Shown one piece after another: positions 1 through 5,194 of a stretch of DNA of 6,507 nt. The stretch is taken from contig JAKAJA010000107.1 in assembly GCA_021814085.1 (NCBI GenBank), positions 1 to 6,507 on the forward strand, in the 5' to 3' direction. This DNA comes from Acidobacteriota bacterium. Its GTDB lineage: Bacteria; Acidobacteriota; UBA4820; DSQY01. Within the stretch, counting starts at the first letter, position 1. Every line of letters starts with the position of its first letter. Under the pieces are notes generated by a model. It was not told the origin of the DNA, ran no database searches, and worked only from the letters and a program-made list of their open reading frames with translations. Both the position numbers and the translations under genes were made by a program.

Positions 1-1879
1 CGGACACGGCCAGCCATCCTGAATGGCGCCCATCCACGGACACCGCCAGGACGGTCTTTCCCTGGGATTCAAGGTCAGCGGCTTGGGCGGCCGCGCCCAG
101 CTGGGCGACACCTTCGTTCGCCAGATAAGCCGATGTGCCTACGACGACGGTCCTTCCTCGAACGGTGGCCTTGACGCCTCGGCCCGGGACGGAGACGAAA
201 CGCTCCGCGGGCGCCAGAGCCAATCCGTCCTGCTCGGCCCGAGCCACGACGGCCCTTGCCAAGGGATGCTCACTGGAGGATTCGGCGGCAGCGGCCAGGG
301 ACAGGAGATCGCCTCCATCCATCCCTTCCGCGGGGATGACGTCTGTGACTCGGGGTTTCCCCAAAGTGAGAGTCCCCGTTTTGTCGAAGACCACCATCGT
401 CACCCGGCGAGCCGTCTCCAGGGCCGCGGCATCCCGCACCAGGATGCCCATGCGCGCCGCGCGTCCCGTGGCCACCATGAGGGCCGTGGGAGTGGCCAAT
501 CCCAGGGCGCACGGGCAGGCGACGATGAGGACGGCCACGGTGTGGAGCAGGGCAGCGGAGAAGGCGGGCGCGGGTCCCAGAAGGAGCCAGAGCGCGAACG
601 TCAGAAGGGCCACGGCTATGACCACGGGGACGAAGACCCCGGCCACCCGGTCCGCGAGCCGCTGCACGGGTGCTTTGGAGCCCTGGGCCTTCTGGACCAT
701 CTCCACGATCTGGGAGAGGAAGGTGTCGCGGCCCACTTTCTCGGCCCGCATGACGAAGGCGCCCGTGGTGTTGAGGGTCCCCGCGAAAACGGGAGCATCC
801 TTTTCCTTGGGGACGGGCATGGGCTCGCCCGTGAGCATGGACTCGTCCACGGCGCTCGCGCCCTCCACCACCGCGCCGTCCACGGGCACGTGCTCGCCGG
901 GCCTCACGCGCAGGAGATCCCCCTCGGCCACGGAGGAGAGGCTCACCTCTTCCTCTACGCCGTTCCTGATGCGCCGCGCCCGCTTGGGGGCCAGGTCCAT
1001 GAGGGACCGCAGGGCTTCGCCGGTCCTCCCCTTGGCCCGTGATTCGAGGGTCCGGCCCAGGAGGATGAGGGCGACGATGACGCAGGCCGTCTCGTAATAG
1101 AGGGGTGGCTTCTCGCCCATGGAGGTGAAGGCCGCGGGCCAGAGGGTCCCCGCCAGGCTGGCCCCGAAGGCCGCCAGGGTGCCCACGGCCACGAGGGTGT
1201 TCATGTCCGCGCTCAGGTGCAGGAGGTTCACCCACGCCGCTCGGAGGAACCGCCGTCCCGCCCAGAACTGCACGGGCGAGGCGAGGATGAGAAGAATCCA
1301 AGGGAGCGTGTGGATGTGCGGAAAACCGGGCACCATGTGGCCCATGGAGAGAACAAAGACGGGAACCGTGAAGAGGAGCGCCACCCAGAGGTCACGCCTC
1401 AGTGAGGCGTACTCGCCGGCCTGCCGCTTCTCCTCCCAGTCCTCTAGGGCCGTTTCCTGCTCCTCCGGAACGGCGTAACCACCGGTCGCTACGGCCCGCG
1501 CCAGGTCGTCCCGGGTGGCCGTTCCCGCCACCATCCGGACCCGCGCCGAATTGGACGCGAGGTTTGCCGTCGCCGCCAGGACGCCGGGCACCCTGCCCAG
1601 GAGTTTCTCGACCCGCGAGACGCACGAAGCGCAGGTCATCCCGCCGATGGGGAGAGTCAGCTCCTGGACAACTACGCCGTACCCGGCCCCTTCGATGGCG
1701 GATACCACCGGGCCCAAGTCCGTTTCAGCGGGGTCGTAGGCCACCTCCGCGAAGCCCCCGGCGAAATTCACGGAGGCCTCCTCCACGCGGCCCTTCCGGG
1801 CGAGTACCTTCTCGATGCGCACCGCGCAGGCGGAGCACGTCATACCCGATAGGGGAATCCTGAGCCGCTGCCTGGCCAT
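1..1879 (-). CDS. copA: Copper-transporting P1B-type ATPase CopA (C-terminus outside window)
   Basis: The gene reads leftward from ATG at 1879-1877 and stays open to the left edge, giving 626 residues of a protein usually about 750-850 long. Two N-terminal HMA metal-binding domains carry GMTCSAC (Cys15, Cys18) and GMTCASC (Cys83, Cys86). Transmembrane helices follow from about residue 165 (LWVALLFTVPVFVLSMG), then the actuator motif TGEP at 350-353. The metal-site motif CPC is at 455-457 in the sixth helix, the phosphorylation motif DKTGTLT starts at Asp499, and the nucleotide-binding SEHP motif has His538. The missing part should hold the GDGINDAP hinge and the last two helices. The family uses ATP hydrolysis to export Cu(I), sometimes Ag(I), across the inner membrane. 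CPC plus two CxxC domains favours Cu(I)/Ag(I) over Zn/Cd, but the deciding motifs in helices 7 and 8 are not visible. No frameshift was seen. No copper chaperone or copper regulator gene is present in the window. Confidence 0.95.
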   Translation of the reverse strand, partial: MARQRLRIPLSGMTCSACAVRIEKVLARKGRVEEASVNFAGGFAEVAYDPAETDLGPVVSAIEGAGYGVVVQELTLPIGGMTCASCVSRVEKLLGRVPGVLAATANLASNSARVRMVAGTATRDDLARAVATGGYAVPEEQETALEDWEEKRQAGEYASLRRDLWVALLFTVPVFVLSMGHMVPGFPHIHTLPWILLILASPVQFWAGRRFLRAAWVNLLHLSADMNTLVAVGTLAAFGASLAGTLWPAAFTSMGEKPPLYYETACVIVALILLGRTLESRAKGRTGEALRSLMDLAPKRARRIRNGVEEEVSLSSVAEGDLLRVRPGEHVPVDGAVVEGASAVDESMLTGEPMPVPKEKDAPVFAGTLNTTGAFVMRAEKVGRDTFLSQIVEMVQKAQGSKAPVQRLADRVAGVFVPVVIAVALLTFALWLLLGPAPAFSAALLHTVAVLIVACPCALGLATPTALMVATGRAARMGILVRDAAALETARRVTMVVFDKTGTLTLGKPRVTDVIPAEGMDGGDLLSLAAAAESSSEHPLARAVVARAEQDGLALAPAERFVSVPGRGVKATVRGRTVVVGTSAYLANEGVAQLGAAAQAADLESQGKTVLAVSVDGRHSGWLAVS

Positions 1880-2046
1880 GCCTCACCTTCACCGTGGAGG
1901 AAAGCGATCGCCCACGTCATTGAGTGTAACAGGCCGGCGGAGGTTTTCCTTTCGTCTCTCAGCGGAGCCGGACGGCCCCGCGGGCCCCGCGGTGCCCGGC
2001 GCCGCGCGAGCGACCGTGGCCCATTTAGGGGAAGGCCCTTAACGCC
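1880..2046. other. Divergent intergenic region between copA and tRNA-Ser
   Basis: No credible gene lies here. The region should hold the leftward copA promoter. The best -10 candidate I see on the minus strand is TACACT (1923-1928), but no matching -35 is present. A copper-responsive (MerR- or CsoR-type) operator is expected from family knowledge, but I could not identify a convincing one. The stretch around 1971-2010 is very GC-rich with small CCGCGG palindromes of no clear meaning. Confidence 0.4.
1883..1889 (-). promoter_or_regulatory. Ribosome binding site of copA
   Basis: On the minus strand the sequence AAGGTGA lies three bases before the ATG at 1879. It resembles a Shine-Dalgarno element and supports this start, which also places the first HMA domain at the normal distance from the N-terminus. 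Confidence 0.55.
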
Positions 2047-2075
2047 TTGACGCGACGGCACTTTACCCCTATACT
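2047..2075 (+). promoter_or_regulatory. Sigma70-type promoter of tRNA-Ser
   Basis: A -35 box TTGACG (2047-2052) and a -10 box TATACT (2070-2075) are separated by exactly 17 bases. Each differs from the consensus at one position. Transcription would begin near 2082, about 17 bases before the mature tRNA 5' end, which is a normal short tRNA leader. This is the strongest promoter in the window. Confidence 0.85.
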
Positions 2076-2076
2076 C

Positions 2077-2095
2077 CTCGGGTGCCACACCCGAG
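2077..2095. repeat. Perfect 8-bp inverted repeat over the predicted tRNA transcription start
   Basis: CTCGGGTG (2077-2084) and CACCCGAG (2088-2095) are perfectly complementary around a 3-base centre, CCA. The dyad begins two bases after the -10 box and spans the predicted start site. It could be a DNA operator-like site, or a small hairpin in the leader if transcription starts at its left edge. Its function is unknown. Confidence 0.5.
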
Positions 2096-2098
2096 CGC

Positions 2099-2194
<96 letters not shown>

Positions 2195-2217
2195 GGGCTT
2201 CTTCGAAGGAATCCACG

Positions 2218-2239
2218 GCGCGCCGGTTTTCCGGCGCGC
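2218..2239 (+). terminator. Hairpin after tRNA-Ser, probable terminator
   Basis: GCGCGCCGG (2218-2226) and CCGGCGCGC (2231-2239) form a perfect 9-bp GC stem around a TTTT loop, 26 bases after the tRNA CCA. The following bases, GAATCATTT, are only moderately T-rich, so this is a plausible but imperfect intrinsic terminator. An alternative is a structural element of a former insert. Confidence 0.55.
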
Positions 2240-2279
2240 GAATCATTTGGGGGGGGACGAGAAGGCCACATCCAGGGCC

Positions 2280-2304
2280 GCCCCAGAGGCCGCCCCTCTG
2301 GGGC
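2280..2304. repeat. 10-bp inverted repeat (hairpin)
   Basis: GCCCCAGAGG (2280-2289) pairs perfectly with CCTCTGGGGC (2295-2304) around the loop CCGCC. CTCTTAG follows, which is too poor in T for a confident terminator. The right arm shares the 9-base string CCCTCTGGG with the hairpin at 2450-2464. Confidence 0.55.
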
Positions 2305-2433
2305 CTCTTAGAATCAAGACCCGGGGCATTCCCCCGAAGGCCGGCTTCGTGAGCTAAACCTCGCTTTACAATCTCGCGATGTACTTTTTAAGGTCTCCCT
2401 TTGAAGGAAGGGGACCCACCCCGGGAACCGTGG

Positions 2434-2480
2434 CCTCCCTCGAAACGCAGCGCCCTCTGGGCGCGAGGCTTCTAGGGAGG
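2434..2480. repeat. Nested inverted repeats just before the second tRNA-end copy
   Basis: An outer 7-bp stem, CCTCCCT (2434-2440) with AGGGAGG (2474-2480), encloses a perfect 6-bp inner hairpin, GCGCCC (2450-2455) with GGGCGC (2459-2464), around the loop TCT. The structure ends three bases before the 27-bp tRNA-end copy at 2484. Inverted repeats beside an attachment core could be recombinase arm-type sites, or this could be a structured RNA. The sequence alone does not decide. Confidence 0.5.
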
Positions 2481-2483
2481 GCA

Positions 2484-2510
2484 GGTTCGAATCCCCCCCT
2501 CTCCGCCAAA
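2484..2510 (+). repeat. 27-bp direct repeat, copy 2: displaced tRNA-Ser 3' end (attachment-site scar)
   Basis: These 27 bases match the tRNA-Ser 3' end at 2168-2194 exactly, including the run of seven C residues, CCTCTCC, CCA and two A residues. No tRNA body precedes the copy. The bases upstream of the T-loop read GGCAGG instead of GGGGG, so a T-stem cannot fully form, and no GGAGAGG acceptor strand is present upstream. It is therefore not a second tRNA gene. It looks like the distal attachment site left by an element integrated at the tRNA, or the residue of a deleted tandem tRNA. Confidence 0.75.
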
Positions 2511-2535
2511 TTCCCATGAGGGAAGCTGCGCGCCG

Positions 2536-2548
2536 CCCCTCTCCGCCA
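2536..2548 (+). repeat. Third, 13-bp partial copy of the tRNA-Ser 3' end
   Basis: CCCCTCTCCGCCA matches the terminal 13 bases of the tRNA (2180-2192) and of copy 2. It lies 40 bases beyond copy 2. It is short enough that chance cannot be excluded in such GC-rich DNA, but its position next to an exact 27-bp copy makes a shared origin likely. Confidence 0.5.
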
Positions 2549-2777
2549 GCCTATTGACATGCGATTCATGCGTCGAGTCTCCGCCCTGGGTGGAACTCCT
2601 TCCGCGGATCTTTCTCACCCGGCGCGCCAGAGCCTGCACTGGACCCATGGCAGAAGGACCTGGGAATAAGGGTGAAGGGTTGGGGTTTGGATTTTCTTGG
2701 TTTTCGTCAGCTGCAGTCGGGAGCGCCTCCATCGGCCTTCTCCACTGACCAGCGGAAAGCGCGAGCGAGCAATTGTC

Positions 2778-3899
2778 ATGATCCCATTCCACCTGCGACG
2801 CCTGGGCGTCATCATGCAGCCGGAGCCCGGGAACCCTTATGAAGAAGGCGGTGTGCTGAATCCCGGTGTCACCCGCGGGCCGGACGGGGGGCTCTACCTG
2901 TTCCCCAGACTGGTCGCGAAGGGGAACTACTCGCGCATCGGGATCGCGCGGGTCCTCTTCGACGGCGAGGGAAACCCCAGCGGCGTGGAGAGGCTGGGCT
3001 TCGCCCTGGAGCCCGAAGCGGACTATGAACTCCACCCCGGAGGAGGCGGGTGCGAGGATCCCAGGATTACGTTCTTGGAGCCGCTGGGACGCTACGTCAT
3101 GACCTACACCGCCTACTCTTCACGCGGCCCGCGCATCGCCCTGGCGCAATCACAAGACCTCATTCACTGGACGCGCCTCGGGCTCGCCACCTTCGACCCC
3201 TGCGACGGCATCGAATGCACCGCGCAAGATTTCAGCGACATCGACAACAAGGATGGGGTGCTCTTCCCGGCCCTCCTGCCCGACCACCAGGGCCAGCAAT
3301 CCGTCGCCATGATCCACCGGCCCCTGTTCAGGGGCACCGATGCGCACGAGACCGTGCACCATCCCGCACCGCGCACCGTGGAACTGGCAAGCGAAAGCAT
3401 CTGGATCTCCTACTGCCCCATGGACGGGTCGGATGGGGAGCGGACCCGCCTGGGCCACTTCCGCTCCCACCACCGGCTCGCGTGCCCGGTGGCGCCCTGG
3501 GAGAGGTTGAAGATCGGCGGCGGCACACCCCCTTTCATGACCCCCGAAGGCTGGGTTCTCCTTTACCATGGGGTCTCCGGAACGCCCGAGTCGCCGGGCT
3601 ACCCCAAGCGGCTCCATTACAACGCCGGGGTGATCGTGCTGGACAAGGAGGATCCCTGGCGCCTGCTCTACCGCTCCCCGAAGCCCATTCTGAGACCGGA
3701 GGGAGACGAGGAGCGCGAGGGCGTCGTGGACAACGTGGTCTTTCCCACTGGCGTGGACGTTCGCTCCGATCTGGGGACACCCCGGCGCGTGGACGTTTAC
3801 TATGGCATGGCCGATTATCGGATCGGCGTCGCCTCGCTCGTCGTCCCAGAGGAACTTCCTCCCGAGGCCCAGGCCGACCCCCCGGGTTGCAAGGTCTGA
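2778..3899 (+). CDS. GH130-family beta-mannoside glycosidase or phosphorylase
   Basis: The gene encodes 373 residues, a normal length for the family. GH130 signatures appear in order across the five-bladed beta-propeller: NPGV near residue 28, GGCEDPRI at 90-97 with the likely general acid Asp94, DNKDGVLFP at 156-164, KIGGGTPPF at 245-253 followed by GWVLLYHGV, a VVFPTG segment, and YYGMADYRIGVASL starting at Tyr341. Family members cleave beta-1,4- or beta-1,2-mannosidic bonds, either by phosphorolysis to mannose 1-phosphate or by hydrolysis. I cannot decide which. No signal peptide is seen, so it is probably cytoplasmic. I chose ATG 2778 because the family N-terminus aligns there. An in-frame TTG at 2697 would add 27 unrelated residues. 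The Shine-Dalgarno before 2778 is weak (GAGCGAG at 2763-2769). The gene lies between tRNA-end scars and a truncated tal-pgi remnant, so it may be acquired or relocated DNA. Confidence 0.88.
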   Translation: MIPFHLRRLGVIMQPEPGNPYEEGGVLNPGVTRGPDGGLYLFPRLVAKGNYSRIGIARVLFDGEGNPSGVERLGFALEPEADYELHPGGGGCEDPRITFLEPLGRYVMTYTAYSSRGPRIALAQSQDLIHWTRLGLATFDPCDGIECTAQDFSDIDNKDGVLFPALLPDHQGQQSVAMIHRPLFRGTDAHETVHHPAPRTVELASESIWISYCPMDGSDGERTRLGHFRSHHRLACPVAPWERLKIGGGTPPFMTPEGWVLLYHGVSGTPESPGYPKRLHYNAGVIVLDKEDPWRLLYRSPKPILRPEGDEEREGVVDNVVFPTGVDVRSDLGTPRRVDVYYGMADYRIGVASLVVPEELPPEAQADPPGCKV

Positions 3900-4122
3900 C
3901 AAGGGCGGGCCCAACACGGGGCTCTTCCCCCAGCTGGTGGACGAGCCCTCCCAGGAGGTTCCGGTGCCCGAGACGGACAACACCTTCAAAGCCACGATCC
4001 GTGCCCAGGCCCTTGGAGGCTACCAGGCGCTGGTCCAGCGCGGGCGGCGGGTTCTGAGCGTCAACGTCGGGCGGGATGCGGCGGTGGGCCTGGATCGCGT
4101 CCTCGCGGCGATCCGAAGTTGA
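3898..4122 (+). pseudogene. C-terminal remnant of bifunctional transaldolase/glucose-6-phosphate isomerase
   Basis: Reading from 3898 to the TGA at 4120-4122 gives about 74 residues. They include DKGGPNTGLFPQLVDEP, then VPVPETDNTF, then ALGGYQALVQRGRRVLSVNV and GLDRVLAAI. From memory of the family, this pattern is the extreme C-terminus of Tal-Pgi fusion proteins, which normally run to about 900 residues. In those proteins the segment follows an HSTGQLHKGGPNTG-type motif. Here the similarity begins at about the KGGPNTG part. The codons before it belong to the GH130 gene in another frame, and no suitable start or ribosome binding site exists. The frame has no internal stops, so the truncation seems fairly recent. 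The intact fusion would join non-oxidative pentose phosphate chemistry to glycolysis, which fits its place before gnd and zwf. The identification rests on motif recall without a database search. Confidence 0.72.
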
Positions 4123-4159
4123 TGCCTCGGCAGGTCTCCGCGGCCGCGAGAGAGGGGAG

Positions 4160-4193
4160 GTTGGGACCGTCCCATACAGATCGGTCCCGCAAC
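4160..4193. repeat. Hairpin between the tal-pgi remnant and gnd
   Basis: GGGACCG (4163-4169) pairs perfectly with CGGTCCC (4182-4188). GTT (4160-4162) and AAC (4191-4193) extend the stem across a two-base bulge, GC. The loop is 12 bases. No T-run follows, so it is not a standard intrinsic terminator. It lies 20 bases upstream of the predicted gnd -35 box. Confidence 0.4.
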
Positions 4194-4213
4194 TCCGCAC
4201 GACATGGCACCCG

Positions 4214-4243
4214 TGGACATCCCTTCGAACCTGACCATATAGT
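4214..4243 (+). promoter_or_regulatory. Predicted sigma70-type promoter of gnd-zwf
   Basis: TGGACA (4214-4219) and TATAGT (4238-4243) are separated by 18 bases. The -35 and -10 boxes each differ from the consensus at one position. Transcription would start around 4250, about 33 bases before the gnd ATG. This would let gnd-zwf be expressed although the upstream tal-pgi gene is broken. Confidence 0.6.
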
Positions 4244-4269
4244 ATGGGGAGCGCTACTTCTCCCTGAAT

Positions 4270-4277
4270 AAGGAGGT
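4270..4277 (+). promoter_or_regulatory. Strong ribosome binding site of gnd
   Basis: AAGGAGGT is a near-perfect anti-16S match, five bases before ATG 4283. It fixes the gnd start. Confidence 0.85.
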
Positions 4278-4282
4278 ACGGC

Positions 4283-5191
4283 ATGGAACTCGCCATGATC
4301 GGTCTGGGCCGCATGGGGGCCAACATGGCCGAACGGCTCCTCAAGGGGGGCCACCGCGTGATCTCCTACGACACAAACCCTGGTGCCGTGGCCCTCATGC
4401 GTGACAAGGGCGCGGTCCCGGCGACCTCCATTAAGAAGGCGGCGGAGGCACTGAGCCACCCGAGGGTGTTCTGGATCATGGTGCCGGCGGGCCAGCCGGT
4501 GGACGACGTGCTCGAGGCCATCTATGCCGTGGCCGATAGCGGCGATGTTCTCGTGGACGGTGGCAACTCCCACTACCGGGACACCCTCCGGCGGGCGGCG
4601 GACGCGTCAACACGGAAGCTGCGCTACATGGACGTGGGCACCAGCGGCGGTATATGGGGCCTGGCGGAGGGTTACAGCATGATGGTGGGCGGTGACAAGG
4701 ATGCGGTCGAGCTTCTCAGACCGGCGTTGGAAACCCTTGCACCGTCTGGCGACAAGGGCTGGGGCCACGTGGGCCCCGTGGGTGCCGGACACTTCGTCAA
4801 GATGATCCACAACGGCATCGAATACGGGATGATGCAGGCCTACGCGGAGGGGTTCTCGATCCTCCAGCACAAAAAGGACTTCGAGCTCGACCTCCATCAG
4901 GTTTCCGAAATTTGGCGTTGCGGGAGCGTGGTGCGGTCGTGGCTCCTCGACCTCATGTCCGAAGCGCTCGGCGAGAACCCCGGCCTCGCAGGTGTCGCAC
5001 CCTACGTGGCGGACTCGGGGGAAGGCCGCTGGACCCTCACGGAAGCCCTGGATCTGAACGTTCCCGCTCCGGCGATCACCGCGGCGCTCCTGGAGCGGAT
5101 ACGCTCGCGGGAGGCGGACTCCTTCGCGGACCGCCTGCTGTCCGTGACGCGCAACAAGTTCGGCGGCCATCCCGTGAAGAGGGACGGCTGA
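4283..5191 (+). CDS. gnd: 6-phosphogluconate dehydrogenase (decarboxylating), short NAD-type form
   Basis: The enzyme oxidatively decarboxylates 6-phosphogluconate to ribulose 5-phosphate in the cytoplasm, the last oxidative step of the pentose phosphate pathway. Its 302 residues match the short (about 300-residue) bacterial form rather than the 470-residue form. The Rossmann motif GLGRMGANMA spans residues 7-16. Beta-strand 2 ends in YDTNP with Asp30, where NADP enzymes usually carry an Asn-Arg-Thr type motif, so NAD preference is likely. Substrate motifs are VDGGNSHYRD (91-100) and DVGTSGGIWGLAEGYSMMVGG-like residues from Asp117. The catalytic Lys173 lies in GAGHFVKMIHNGIEYGMMQ, with Glu180 as the likely acid. 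The all-alpha C-terminal domain ends at NKFGGHPVKRDG. The start is set by a strong Shine-Dalgarno. The gene is 3 bases upstream of zwf, its pathway partner, and clearly in the same operon. Confidence 0.96.
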   Translation: MELAMIGLGRMGANMAERLLKGGHRVISYDTNPGAVALMRDKGAVPATSIKKAAEALSHPRVFWIMVPAGQPVDDVLEAIYAVADSGDVLVDGGNSHYRDTLRRAADASTRKLRYMDVGTSGGIWGLAEGYSMMVGGDKDAVELLRPALETLAPSGDKGWGHVGPVGAGHFVKMIHNGIEYGMMQAYAEGFSILQHKKDFELDLHQVSEIWRCGSVVRSWLLDLMSEALGENPGLAGVAPYVADSGEGRWTLTEALDLNVPAPAITAALLERIRSREADSFADRLLSVTRNKFGGHPVKRDG

Positions 5192-5194
5192 GCC

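Noticed and set aside
270..1301. Long minus-strand open frame of 343 codons inside copA
   Set aside because: It is an out-of-frame shadow of copA. The copA frame carries CPC, DKTGTLT and TGEP, while this one is a low-complexity Gly/Arg/Pro-rich translation typical of high-GC antisense or alternative frames.
2395..2508. A second tRNA (or tRNA-Sec or tmRNA) ending at the CCA of copy 2
   Set aside because: No complementary GGAGAGG acceptor strand lies upstream, the T-stem is broken (GGCAGG against CCCCC), and no anticodon arm can be formed.
2554..2582. Promoter for GH130 based on the perfect TTGACA at 2554-2559
   Set aside because: No acceptable -10 hexamer occurs 16-18 bases downstream, and the site is over 190 bases from the GH130 start. 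A GH130 promoter remains unidentified.
2697..2777. Upstream TTG start for GH130
   Set aside because: The extra 27 residues do not resemble the family N-terminus and no Shine-Dalgarno precedes the TTG. ATG 2778 puts the first propeller strand at the normal place.
2472..3035. Minus-strand open frame of 187 codons across the GH130 start
   Set aside because: It is antisense to the conserved GH130 N-terminus and has no recognisable domain. The opposite strand fully explains the coding signal.
3050..4057. Plus-strand open frame of 335 codons overlapping GH130
   Set aside because: It is an Arg/Pro/Gly-rich frame shadow of GH130 with no family motifs.
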